A stretch of DNA of 64,000 nt from Paenibacillus plantarum (GTDB lineage Bacteria; Bacillota; Bacilli; Paenibacillales; NBRC-103111), in assembly GCF_013141695.1 (NCBI RefSeq), contig NZ_WHNY01000075.1, positions 186,001 to 250,000 on the forward strand, written 5' to 3'. The translations under genes were made by a program, and so were the position numbers. A model generated the notes under the pieces. That model saw only the letters and a program-made list of their open reading frames with translations. It did no database searches and had not been told where the DNA came from. The stretch's first letter is position 1. Each line of letters starts with the position of its first letter. Shown here in pieces: positions 17,056-25,027 of the stretch.

Positions 17056-17240
17056 AACTGGAAAAACTACAGCTAATTTCGCCGAATTTACTTGAAAATG
17101 AGAAATAACTGGATTTCATGAAGCTAATTTCAGCGATTTGGTGTGATTTCAGTAAAACTGAGGAAAATAACTGTATGTTTTCCAGTTATTCTCAAGAAAT
17201 CGCGATTTCGAGAGGAATTAGCTACATGTTTTCCATCTAT
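17056..17240. repeat. Quasi-palindromic intergenic element built of ~51-bp half units
   Basis: A motif close to CTGGAAAAnnTACAGCTAATTTC occurs four times: plus strand near 17058 and 17109, minus strand near 17183 and 17236. The two direct copies are 51 bases apart and the two inverted copies 53 apart, so the whole can fold as a long imperfect hairpin. No open frame with a ribosome site is present. The architecture matches the element at 57391-57590, though the sequence differs. Confidence 0.7.
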
Positions 17241-17252
17241 TTTGCAGAGAGA

Positions 17253-17545
17253 GTGTAGTTGGAGGAAGGTAGTGCGGTTAGAGTAGGTAGAGAGTGTAGT
17301 TGGAGGAAGGTAGTGCGGTTAGAGTAGGTAGAGAGTGTAGTTGGAGGAAGGTAGTGCGGTTAGAGTAGGTAGAGAGAGTGTAGTTGGAGGAAGGTAGTGC
17401 GATTAGAGTAGGTAGAGATTGTAGTTGGAGGAAGTAGTGCGGTTATAGTCGGAAGAGAGTAGGTAGTATAGTTAGAGTTAGTAAAGAGATTGGTTGGAGG
17501 AAGGTAGCGCGACTAGTGTAGGCAGAGTAAGTAGTTGCAGGTACG
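17253..17545. repeat. Tandem 41-bp repeat, four clear copies and degenerate tail
   Basis: Unit starts GTGTAGTTGGAGGAAGGTAG and continues TGCGGTTAGAGTAGGTAGAGA. Copies start at 17253, 17294, 17335 and 17378 (the third is 43 long through an extra GA), a fifth changed copy at 17419, and weaker ones near 17489 and 17527. The strand bias is strong: almost no C on the plus strand. No ribosome-initiated frame is evident although the unit contains GGAGG. Confidence 0.9.
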
Positions 17546-17680
17546 TGCGCCGTGTTACTATCCAATCTTTTTCCATGTCCCTACCGTCCTCACACAAAGA
17601 GCTTCCTCCATTATGAAACCTATATTTGCGTTTTTCGGTAACTGCCATTACACTTAAACAAAAAACGGTGGAGTGGTGGC

Positions 17681-17896
17681 ATGAGTAAGAATCGCGTATG
17701 GAACAAGGGAAAACGGAATGGTGGAGGCGGTCCTGCACCTGGGACAAGTTACAAAGAGAAGCTTGCAGCAGAGCAGCCTTTTAAAGCGGAAGTGATCGAT
17801 CTCTCGAATCCGATTAATCAAGTGAAACGCATGAGCCGTGAGAACTGGGTGGAACGTCCGACCCGACCAGCTCGCGCCCAACAGCCGAATAAGTAA
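17681..17896 (+). CDS. Small basic hypothetical protein (71 aa)
   Basis: Starts at ATG 17681 with GTGGAGTGG about five bases upstream. Sequence is basic and low in hydrophobics: MSKNRVWNKGKRNGGGGPAP at the start, many Lys/Arg/Pro at the end, no Cys, no membrane span. It has its own terminator. Such small, glycine- and lysine-rich proteins are common in spore formers, but no family is recognised, and a spore role is only a guess. Confidence 0.6.
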   Translation: MSKNRVWNKGKRNGGGGPAPGTSYKEKLAAEQPFKAEVIDLSNPINQVKRMSRENWVERPTRPARAQQPNK

Positions 17897-17907
17897 AAAT
17901 CACGAAC

Positions 17908-17952
17908 AGCCTATCTACTCTCCAATAATGGAGATGGTGAAGGCTCTTTTTT
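17908..17952 (+). terminator. Terminator of the 71-aa gene
   Basis: AGCC/GGCT outer pairs and TCTCC-AATAAT-GGAGA inner stem, then CTTTTTT. Confidence 0.8.
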
Positions 17953-18084
17953 ATGCCAAAATTCTCGTTAGCTAGTCACTCATGTGACTTTTTCCGCCTA
18001 AATCCTCATATAAATGGAAAAAGTGCCGAAGGTGAGATGGTTACGTACCAAGCGGATAAGGTTTGACGAAGGAGGCCATGCACC

Positions 18085-18558
18085 ATGAGATCCGTGTTGA
18101 AGCTAGAAATCGAGGAAGCGAAGGTGATGATTGCTGCGGGTATTCAAGCTGCGGAGGAAGCTCAGGCGGCAGAAACGATTTGTATCGTCGACGAAGGCGG
18201 TTATTTGTTGGCCTTAGAGCGGATGAACGGGGCACGCAACACGAGCCCTGAGCTGGCAATGGCAAAAGCTTTTACGGCAAGTGGGCATAGACGTTCTACA
18301 CACTTGTTTAATCAGCCTGGCGGGCCAGCAACGATCCATGGAGAAGCGTTTGGCATTCATGCCATGATGCCGGGGAAGTTTGCGATTTTCGTAGGCGGAT
18401 TTCCTATCGTGGTTAATGGTCAAGTCATTGGTGGGGTTGGCGTGAGTGGAGGAGCTGGCGAGGAAGATATTGCCGTTGGTGTGGCGACCTTGAAGGCACT
18501 GCAGCAGCACCTAGGTGATCAATTCGAAGTGCTTACCGATGCAGATATTAAAAAGTGA
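18085..18558 (+). CDS. GlcG/HbpS-family (DUF336) protein
   Basis: 157 residues, the whole single-domain GlcG/HbpS fold (also the C-terminal domain of PduO). Characteristic segments: ICIVDEGGYLLALERMNGAR, AMAKAFTASG, PIVVNGQVIGGVGVSGG. Relatives bind haem or cobalamin or accompany glycolate and sugar-acid catabolism; the biochemical role is usually unproven. GGAGG lies nine bases before the ATG. It converges on the uronate operon on the other strand, which may be coincidence. Confidence 0.85.
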   Translation: MRSVLKLEIEEAKVMIAAGIQAAEEAQAAETICIVDEGGYLLALERMNGARNTSPELAMAKAFTASGHRRSTHLFNQPGGPATIHGEAFGIHAMMPGKFAIFVGGFPIVVNGQVIGGVGVSGGAGEEDIAVGVATLKALQQHLGDQFEVLTDADIKK

Positions 18559-18598
18559 GAAGAGGCGAGACCTCGCACTATGTAACTCCTGTAATAAG

Positions 18599-18636
18599 AA
18601 ACCCCCAACACCTCTCCATGGAGAGAAGTCGGGGGT
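18599..18636 (-). terminator. Terminator of the kduI operon
   Basis: Interrupted stem ACCCCC..CTCTCC / GGAGAG..GGGGGT around CATG; on the minus strand it is followed by TTTCTTATT. It lies right after the last gene of the operon and could also stop the convergent GlcG-like transcript. Confidence 0.75.
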
Positions 18637-18643
18637 CGATTCA

Positions 18644-19477
18644 CTACAGCAAGCTTCTAACGTACGAGAACGTTTCTTCAATCGTATGATCTTGGAGCCG
18701 CTCTAACGAAATGTCGACACCAGGCTTATGCGAGTGAAGTTTTGCTAAGAAGGAGGCTGTCTCGAATATGCCTTTACCGGACTCAATTTCGTTCTTTTTA
18801 CCATGATTCACAACATAATCTTTCAAATGAGTCAGCACAATTCGGCTGCCAAACGTTGCGAAGGCATGATCCAAGAAAGCATCTTGATCCCGTGGCTCAA
18901 CCACAGTCGGCGGAATGAGATTAACCGGATCGAAAACAACACCTAATGTGCTGGAAGGCACTTCGGTTAAGATTTGCGCCATTTTCTCTGTGCTGGACAA
19001 TGTATGAGTGACAACCGGCTCTAAACCGATATGAACCCCCCAACGCTCGGCTTCTTCTGCTAATTCCTCAACCGTTTGCTTCAGGATGGACCATCCTTTG
19101 GCCTCATACCCATTAGCGTCCTCTGCAAGATACGTTGTTAGATCACCTGTTTCAGTAGCCACAATGGACGTTCCGAAATCACGGGCGTATCGCAAATGCT
19201 CTTTGAATCTATCGATCTCATAACGACGCTGCTGTGGATCGGGATGCACGGGATTAATGTAACATCCGAGTACACCAATCCGTACACCCGCACGATGAAA
19301 TTGCTCGCCAATATGATTGGCCAGAGCTGGGCTTAATTTACCGAGACTTAAATCATAATCGCTAATCGCTTTACTAAGTGCTAATTGAACGAAGTCGATA
19401 CCTCGTCCACTTAACTTCGCGGTCAATTCCTTCAAGGGCAGATGGCCGACGGTGTGAGCGAGTGTCCCGATACCCAT
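18644..19477 (-). CDS. Sugar phosphate isomerase/epimerase (xylose-isomerase-like TIM barrel)
   Basis: 277 residues of the AP-endonuclease-2/xylose isomerase-like barrel family. Metal-site type residues appear in GLEPVVTH (Glu), VVFDPVNLIPP (Asp) and RIVLTHLKDY (His). Starts one base after the kduD stop, so cotranslated with it. Members isomerise or epimerise sugars and sugar acids, or dehydrate inositol derivatives; the exact step here is unknown. In context it probably handles an uronate-derived intermediate or side sugar in the same pathway. Confidence 0.8.
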   Translation of the reverse strand: MGIGTLAHTVGHLPLKELTAKLSGRGIDFVQLALSKAISDYDLSLGKLSPALANHIGEQFHRAGVRIGVLGCYINPVHPDPQQRRYEIDRFKEHLRYARDFGTSIVATETGDLTTYLAEDANGYEAKGWSILKQTVEELAEEAERWGVHIGLEPVVTHTLSSTEKMAQILTEVPSSTLGVVFDPVNLIPPTVVEPRDQDAFLDHAFATFGSRIVLTHLKDYVVNHGKKNEIESGKGIFETASFLAKLHSHKPGVDISLERLQDHTIEETFSYVRSLL

Positions 19478-20230
19478 CTATCTAGCCATCCATCCGCCGT
19501 CCACGCAAAGCACGTGTCCGTTCATATAATCGGAAGCGTCCGAAGACAAGAACACAACAGGACCTTTCAAATCTTCAGGTGAACCCCAACGACCTGCTGG
19601 AATACGCTCCGTGATAGAAGCTGTACGTTTCTCATCTTTGAGAATCGGAGCTGTGTTATTCGTCGTCATATAGCCAGGAGCAATGGCATTAATTTGAATG
19701 CCTTTGCCAGCCCACTCGTTCGCTAATGCTTTCGTCACACCTGCAATCGCATGCTTACTTGCTGTGTACCCTGGCACGTTAATTCCACCTTGATACGTCA
19801 GCATGGAAGCAATATTCACGATTTTACCGCTGCCGCGTTCGATCATATGACGACCAATCAGCTGGCAAAGGAAGAATGCCGAGTTCAAGTTCAGATCAAT
19901 CACATCGTGCCAATCTTGACGCGCATGGTCAACGGCTGGAGTACGACGGATAATACCCGCGTTATTCACTAGGATATCGATACTGCCGTAAATGCCAATC
20001 GCTCTAGCAACAACATCCTCAAGGATGTCTTCATTGCTTAGATCTGCAGCGATAAGCTCTGCTTTGCCGCCTAATGCGCGGATCGCTTCAACAGTTTGTA
20101 CGCTTTCAGAAGAGGAAACCGCGATGACGTTCGCGCCTGCTTCTGCAAGTCCGATCGCCATAGCTTGGCCTAGGCCGCCTGAAGCGCCTGTAACGAATGC
20201 TGTTTTTCCCGATAGATTAAAAAGTGTCAT
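19478..20230 (-). CDS. kduD: 2-dehydro-3-deoxy-D-gluconate 5-dehydrogenase (KduD), SDR family
   Basis: 250 residues. Reduces 3-deoxy-D-glycero-2,5-hexodiulosonate to 2-keto-3-deoxygluconate with NAD(P)H, the last step before KDG kinase. Glycine-rich TGASGGLGQAMA near residue 15, NNAGIIRR, catalytic Ser in NIASMLTYQGG and YTASK pair, and the KduD-type end HVLCVDGGWMAR. Start ATG 20230 is set by AAGGAG six bases upstream. Lies third in the kduI-deoR-kduD operon. Confidence 0.92.
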   Translation of the reverse strand: MTLFNLSGKTAFVTGASGGLGQAMAIGLAEAGANVIAVSSSESVQTVEAIRALGGKAELIAADLSNEDILEDVVARAIGIYGSIDILVNNAGIIRRTPAVDHARQDWHDVIDLNLNSAFFLCQLIGRHMIERGSGKIVNIASMLTYQGGINVPGYTASKHAIAGVTKALANEWAGKGIQINAIAPGYMTTNNTAPILKDEKRTASITERIPAGRWGSPEDLKGPVVFLSSDASDYMNGHVLCVDGGWMAR

Positions 20231-20284
20231 GACGTACTCCTTTTCCAAAAAAGAAATGTTAGGTTTCAACTTTGCAACTTGCGC

Positions 20285-21040
20285 TTAAAGTGTTTCGATC
20301 TGGATGCCTGTATCACGGAACTGTTGAGCCGTTTCTTCCGACAACCCGCTATCGGTTAAAATCATAGCCACTTCAGAAAGGGAAGCGAAAGTTCGCAACG
20401 CACATTGTCCGAATTTGAAATGATCGATAACCCCATAGACGGTTGCGCTGGAGCTGATTAAGGCGCGTTTATACTCAACTAGATCATTGGTGTAAATCGT
20501 AAAACCATGCTGCAGATGCACCCCAGTAGCAGAAATGAACGATTTCTGTATGTTGAGGCCTCGCACATAGTCTACGGCTTCTGGACCGGCAAGCATGTTG
20601 CGCAGACGATAACCGCCAGGCACAACTAGCCGGATTTCATCCTTATGGACAAGCTCAGAGATGATATATAAATCGTTAGTTACAACGGTAAGCGGCTGAT
20701 TATCCAGCCGCCTAGCAATTTCAAGCGTTGTCGAGCCACCATCCAATGCGATAATATCGCGAGGTTGGATGTATCGGAGTGCGAGAGAGGCAATCTCCGA
20801 TTTTTTGTCCGCATGCTTAATATTCGGTTCTTTCGCAGAGAGAATGCCTAACTGATCACTTTGAGCTAGCATAGCACCGCCATGAATGCGGATAAGCAGC
20901 CCCTTTTCTTCCAGCTTGGCCAAATCTTCGCGAATGGTTTTTCCTGTTACTTGTAGACGTTCACTCAGCTCATTCACGGTGACTTCTTTCTGAGCGAGTA
21001 AAACTTCCATGATCGTTTCATATCTACGTAATGGATTCAT
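20285..21040 (-). CDS. DeoR-family transcriptional regulator
   Basis: 251 residues. N-terminal DeoR helix-turn-helix with VNELSERLQVTGKTIREDLA and LIRIHGGAML, C-terminal sugar-phosphate-sensing domain with ALDGGSTTLEIARRL and VVTNDLYI. Sits between kduI and kduD in the same operon, so it is the likely local repressor of uronate catabolism; the inverted repeat at 21942-21983 is a candidate operator. DeoR proteins are normally released by a phosphorylated intermediate. Confidence 0.9.
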   Translation of the reverse strand: MNPLRRYETIMEVLLAQKEVTVNELSERLQVTGKTIREDLAKLEEKGLLIRIHGGAMLAQSDQLGILSAKEPNIKHADKKSEIASLALRYIQPRDIIALDGGSTTLEIARRLDNQPLTVVTNDLYIISELVHKDEIRLVVPGGYRLRNMLAGPEAVDYVRGLNIQKSFISATGVHLQHGFTIYTNDLVEYKRALISSSATVYGVIDHFKFGQCALRTFASLSEVAMILTDSGLSEETAQQFRDTGIQIETL

Positions 21041-21074
21041 CGGGATTCATCCGTTCTTCTAATGGGAGTACCGA

Positions 21075-21908
21075 TTATTTCAAATCTTGCATAGCAACTG
21101 CGTCCATATCGTTGAACATTTGATTTTCGCCAGCCATACCCCAAATGAATGTGTAGTTGTTCGTGCCAACGCCGCTGTGAATGGACCAGCTTGGTGAGAT
21201 GACAGCTTGCTCATTGCGCATAACAACGTGGCGAGTTTGTTGCGGCTCACCCATCATGTGGAAAACAACTGCATCTTCTGGCATGTCAAAATAGAAATAT
21301 ACCTCGGAACGACGGTTGTGCGTATGAGTCGGCATTGTATTCCACATGTTGCCTGGCTTCAATAATGTCATACCCATAACCAGTTGACAGCTTTGAATCC
21401 CATCCAAGTGGATGTATTTATAAATCGTACGCTCATTGGAAGTGTTGATGCTGCCTAGGTGAGCAGGTGTTGCTTCGCTAATCGCTACTTTTACAGTCGG
21501 GTACGTTGTGTGAGCTGGTGTGGAGTTGAAGTAGAACTTCGCTGGGTTCGCTGCATCATCGCTTGCGAAGGAAATTTCTTTGGAGCCAAGACCGATGTAA
21601 ATGCAGTCTTTGGAATCCATTGTGTACGCTGTGCCATCGACAGTGATTGTTCCTCTAGCACCAACGTTGATAATACCGATTTCGCGACGCTCTAAGAAGT
21701 AATCAGCAGCCATTTCTTTCGTGTCAGCTTCTAATTTAAGCGTTTCAGTTGTAGGCAAAACACCACCGATAATAAAACGATCAACGTGTGAGTAAACTAA
21801 TGTTACTTGGTTTTCTGTAAATAAGGATTGAATTTGAAATTCAGCTTGTAAACGTTCAGTATCAAATTGTTTAACTTCATTCGGGTGGGACGCATAGCGG
21901 ATATCCAT
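21075..21908 (-). CDS. kduI: 5-dehydro-4-deoxy-D-glucuronate isomerase (KduI)
   Basis: 277 residues, the full KduI length. Isomerises 5-keto-4-deoxyuronate (DKI) to the 2,5-diketo form (DKII) in pectin breakdown, cytoplasmic, zinc-dependent. The metal site reads MPTHTHNRRSEVYFYF with a further Glu/His toward the C-terminus; the N-terminus MDIRYASHPNEVKQFDTERL is typical of the family. AAGGAGAG precedes the ATG. First gene of the minus-strand operon. Confidence 0.95.
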   Translation of the reverse strand: MDIRYASHPNEVKQFDTERLQAEFQIQSLFTENQVTLVYSHVDRFIIGGVLPTTETLKLEADTKEMAADYFLERREIGIINVGARGTITVDGTAYTMDSKDCIYIGLGSKEISFASDDAANPAKFYFNSTPAHTTYPTVKVAISEATPAHLGSINTSNERTIYKYIHLDGIQSCQLVMGMTLLKPGNMWNTMPTHTHNRRSEVYFYFDMPEDAVVFHMMGEPQQTRHVVMRNEQAVISPSWSIHSGVGTNNYTFIWGMAGENQMFNDMDAVAMQDLK

Positions 21909-21925
21909 GGATTAATCTCTCCTTA

Positions 21926-21983
21926 GAGTTGGTTTATTTGTGTTGATATACGTTCATATAGGTTTAATTTACTTCATATCAAC
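21926..21983 (-). promoter_or_regulatory. kduI operon promoter with inverted repeat operator
   Basis: GTTGATAT (21942-21949) and ATATCAAC (21976-21983) form a perfect 8-base inverted repeat with 26 bases between. On the minus strand TTGATA of the upstream arm could be the -35, with TATATG 16 bases later as -10. The operator arms would thus overlap the -35 and the start region, well placed for a DeoR repressor. Confidence 0.5.
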
Positions 21984-22114
21984 CATTTAGGCAAGGAGAT
22001 CTTGTGTGCGATTTGTGGAAATAATGGAAGTTGTGAATAAAGTGAGCGGAAAGTGTACAAAACAAGCAAACGAGCGACGTTAATTATGAATGTACAATTT
22101 AGGAGGCACATGTA

Positions 22115-22279
22115 ATGGACAAAAGCCACTATTTCGATCACGTTTGCAATGATACAATTCCAACACTGCCAGAGGAAGAAGATACAACACCGACAGATAT
22201 GTTAAGTGATGCAGTAGCAGAAATTATGGATAATTTAACTCATCCATTTTCGGATGATGATTACACAGATCGAGACTAA
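22115..22279 (+). CDS. Small acidic hypothetical protein (54 aa)
   Basis: ATG 22115 has GGAGG eight bases upstream and the frame ends just before an intrinsic terminator, so a real gene is likely despite its size. Product: begins MDKSHYFDHVCNDTIPTLPE, centre TPTDMLSDAVAEIMDNL, end DDDYTDRD; strongly acidic, one Cys, one short amphipathic helix. No family recognised. Lies in the gap between the divergent kduI operon and the AraC gene. Confidence 0.6.
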   Translation: MDKSHYFDHVCNDTIPTLPEEEDTTPTDMLSDAVAEIMDNLTHPFSDDDYTDRD

Positions 22280-22291
22280 ATGATGCCGTTG

Positions 22292-22321
22292 AATCCCTTC
22301 CCTGGAAGGGATTTTCTTTTT
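22292..22321 (+). terminator. Terminator of the 54-aa gene
   Basis: AATCCCTTC / GAAGGGATT perfect 9-base stem, loop CCTG, then TTCTTTTT. Confidence 0.85.
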
Positions 22322-22371
22322 GAAGGCAGGGGAGTACAATGATCATAAGAACGGATGGAAAGGAGCCCCCG

Positions 22372-23283
22372 ATGCCACAATCGACAAGATTATTTCCAGC
22401 TTTGTTACCGAATCAACCGTGTCATCCACATGTGGTTGCTTATTATTTTAAACAATGGCAAGGATTTCATATGCCCTTTCACCGACATGATGCGACTGAG
22501 ATCATGTATACCATACATGGCTTTTGTGAAATAGAGATACAGCTTTCCACAACAAAAACGGAACGAGTTAGATTGAAAAAAGGGGAGTTCATTCTTCTCA
22601 ATGCCAATATCGCCCATCGACTTATTGTTGAAGATGATGAGCCGTGTCGGATGCTCAATGTGGAATTTCGTTTTACACCGCAACAGGGCGTAATGCCGTC
22701 CTTACAACAGCTTGCCGCGGAAGAGAAACAACTGAACTCTTTATTAGAAGTTCAGACTGCTTACTTAGTGCTGCGTGATCCAGATGAAGTGTATCATGTG
22801 ATGAAAAGTTTGGTGTTGGAGCTAGACAAGCCTGCTGACAAGAGTGAGTCTATGATTCAACTGTTGTTTGCTCAGCTGTTGATCCGAATTGCTCGTTTAC
22901 GGCGTGAATCCGCAAGCAGTAGTTTGGCTCAAAGCGAATGGTATGTGAAGATAAGCATGGATTATATGCATCAAAATTACGATCGCGAGATTCAAGTGAA
23001 AGAAATAGCAGGGGCTGTGAATTTACATCCAGGCTACTTACAACGCATATTCAAAGCAGTGACGGGACAAACCTTAATGGCCTACTTAACGGAAATCAGA
23101 ATGGATAAAGCACAAATGCTGCTGCTCGAAACGGATATTCCAATAGCGGATATTTCGGATTATATCGGGGTGGGCAGCCGTCAATATTTCCATATGCTAT
23201 TCAAGGCGCACACGCAATTAACGCCTACGGATTATCGCAAATCGATGAATACGCATAAACATATGTATCCAGAAGGAAGTTAG
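22372..23283 (+). CDS. AraC-family transcriptional regulator
   Basis: 303 residues from ATG 22372 (AAGGAG six bases upstream; an ATG at 22339 is less well placed). Cupin sensor (MPFHRHDATEIMYTIHG, KKGEFILLNANIAHRL) and C-terminal AraC helix-turn-helix pair (VKEIAGAVNLHPGYLQRIFK; IADISDYIGVGSRQYFHMLF). Directly upstream of and codirectional with the GH4 glycosidase, whose promoter carries a cre-like site, so it likely activates that gene in response to a pectin-derived sugar. Confidence 0.88.
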   Translation: MPQSTRLFPALLPNQPCHPHVVAYYFKQWQGFHMPFHRHDATEIMYTIHGFCEIEIQLSTTKTERVRLKKGEFILLNANIAHRLIVEDDEPCRMLNVEFRFTPQQGVMPSLQQLAAEEKQLNSLLEVQTAYLVLRDPDEVYHVMKSLVLELDKPADKSESMIQLLFAQLLIRIARLRRESASSSLAQSEWYVKISMDYMHQNYDREIQVKEIAGAVNLHPGYLQRIFKAVTGQTLMAYLTEIRMDKAQMLLLETDIPIADISDYIGVGSRQYFHMLFKAHTQLTPTDYRKSMNTHKHMYPEGS

Positions 23284-23320
23284 GATTTTTGACACATGGT
23301 GAACAATGAAGTTAGAAATT

Positions 23321-23353
23321 TGATAACGTTTTCTCTCTTCGTCTTGGTACAAT
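23321..23353 (+). promoter_or_regulatory. cre-like site and extended -10 promoter of the GH4 gene
   Basis: TGATAACGTTTTCT at 23321-23334 matches the CcpA consensus TGWAANCGNTNWCA with two mismatches. TACAAT at 23348-23353 is preceded by TGG, an extended -10. The arrangement suggests glucose repression; the match is imperfect. Confidence 0.45.
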
Positions 23354-23390
23354 GTGAAACATAGACGAAGTGATAGAGAGGGCGATATAT

Positions 23391-24896
23391 ATGGCATTTA
23401 AGGTGGCATTCATTGGCGCAGGCAGTATTGGATTCACACGTGGACTACTTCGAGATTTACTAGCTGTACCCGAATTTCACAATATTCAAGTGGCTTTTAC
23501 AGACATTAATCCACACAATTTAGAGATGGTGACGGAACTATGCCAACGTGATATCCACGAGAATGGCTTATCGATTCAGATCCAAGCGACAACGGATCGC
23601 AGGGAAGCATTAGAAGGTGCCAAATATGTGCTTTGCACGATACGTGTTGGCGGTTTAGAGGCGTTTGCAACAGACGTAGATATTCCTTTGAAATATGGTG
23701 TGGATCAATGCGTTGGTGACACATTGTGTGCGGGGGGCATCATGTACGGTCAACGTGGTATTTCTGAAATGCTGCGCATTTGCCAAGATATTCGCGAGGT
23801 CGCTGCCACAGATGTTACATTGTTGAATTACGCGAACCCGATGGCTATGCTGACTTGGGCATGTAATAAATACGGTGGTGTACGCACGATAGGCCTGTGC
23901 CACGGTGTACAGCATGGCCATCATCAAATCGCAGATGTTTATGGGTTGGATAAGAAAGACGTGGATATTATTTGCGCTGGTATTAATCATCAAACCTGGT
24001 ATATCCAAGCTTCCCATGAGGGGAAGGATTTGACAGCAGGCTTATTAGAAGCATTTGAAAATAACGCCGAATATGCACGAACAGAGAAGGTTCGTATTGA
24101 TATGCTCCGCCGCTTTGGCTACTATAGCACGGAGTCCAATGGACATTTGAGTGAGTATGTTCCTTGGTATCGGAAACGGGCAAGTGAAATTGGGGATTGG
24201 ATTGATATGGGGTCTTGGATTAATGGTGAAACAGGCGGATACTTACGTGTTTGCACGGAAGGGCGACGTTGGTTTGAAACGGATTTCCCGAACTGGATGA
24301 AGGATCCCGCATTCGTCTATGCGAGCGAGAAGCGCAGCGAAGAACATGGTTCTTACATTATTGAGGGCCTAGAAACAGGTCGCGTCTACCGTGGACATTT
24401 CAACTTGGTGAATAAAGGTGTTATTTCGAATTTGCCGGATGATGCGATTATTGAAGCACCAGGCTATGTCGATCGCAACGGCATCTCGATGCCGCATGTT
24501 GGTGATCTGCCATTGGGGCCAGCGGCGGTATGTAATGTCAGCATTTCTGTTCAGCGTTTAGCTGTAGAGGCGGCTGTACACGGGGATGATAAACTGCTGC
24601 GTCAAGCCTTTATGATGGATCCTCTAGTTGGAGCCGTATGCAATCCGAAGGAAATTTGGCAAATGGTTGACGAGATGTTGGTTGCACAAGAGGCTTGGCT
24701 GCCGCAATATAGTGCGGCGATCGCTGAAGCCAAACAGCGTCTTGCAGCAGGGAACCTCATTCCGACGCGTGACTATGAAGGGGCTGCTCGTGTGAAAGTG
24801 AAAACGGTCGCTGATATGCAGCAGGATCGAGAAGCCGCCAACAAGAACGCAGGGGAAGCTGACAAAGGGAAGGATCGCGCGAGTACTACAGCGTAA
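23391..24896 (+). CDS. Family 4 glycoside hydrolase (MelA/LplD-like), CHGV active-site motif
   Basis: 501 residues from ATG 23391 (GAGAGGGCG upstream). NAD- and Mn-dependent glycosidase, cytoplasmic. N-terminal Rossmann VAFIGAGSIGFTRGLL, NYANPMAM, and the metal motif GLCHGVQHGHH with Cys170-His171-Gly172-Val173. As I recall, the motif after Cys-His separates subfamilies: CHSV in alpha-galactosidases, CHEV in alpha-galacturonidases. CHGV fits neither exactly, so the substrate is open; an alpha-linked uronide or galactoside is favoured by the neighbours. A Lys/Asp/Ala-rich tail of about 20 residues looks unstructured. Confidence 0.85.
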   Translation: MAFKVAFIGAGSIGFTRGLLRDLLAVPEFHNIQVAFTDINPHNLEMVTELCQRDIHENGLSIQIQATTDRREALEGAKYVLCTIRVGGLEAFATDVDIPLKYGVDQCVGDTLCAGGIMYGQRGISEMLRICQDIREVAATDVTLLNYANPMAMLTWACNKYGGVRTIGLCHGVQHGHHQIADVYGLDKKDVDIICAGINHQTWYIQASHEGKDLTAGLLEAFENNAEYARTEKVRIDMLRRFGYYSTESNGHLSEYVPWYRKRASEIGDWIDMGSWINGETGGYLRVCTEGRRWFETDFPNWMKDPAFVYASEKRSEEHGSYIIEGLETGRVYRGHFNLVNKGVISNLPDDAIIEAPGYVDRNGISMPHVGDLPLGPAAVCNVSISVQRLAVEAAVHGDDKLLRQAFMMDPLVGAVCNPKEIWQMVDEMLVAQEAWLPQYSAAIAEAKQRLAAGNLIPTRDYEGAARVKVKTVADMQQDREAANKNAGEADKGKDRASTTA

Positions 24897-24939
24897 GGTT
24901 CATTTATTTTCAAGTATGTTCATTTGGGTGCTAATCGGA

Positions 24940-24985
24940 TATAATTAGTGAGTAAGTGAAGGGCCGCTTGCGGTCCTTCTTTTTC
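24940..24985 (+). terminator. TATAAT followed closely by a terminator hairpin, before kdgF
   Basis: GAAGGGCCGC (24958-24967) pairs with GCGGTCCTTC (24970-24979), then TTTTTCATTT: a terminator for the GH4 transcript. A TATAAT lies at 24940-24945; if used, its transcript would meet the hairpin almost at once, giving either attenuation or showing that the box is fortuitous. Confidence 0.65.
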
Positions 24986-25027
24986 ATTTCAGGATGGAAG
25001 CGGTTTATAACGAAAGGGGAAAGTCAG

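Noticed and set aside
17253..17545. Possible CRISPR or coding repeat
   Set aside because: Units abut without spacers, and no frame with a start and ribosome site crosses them.
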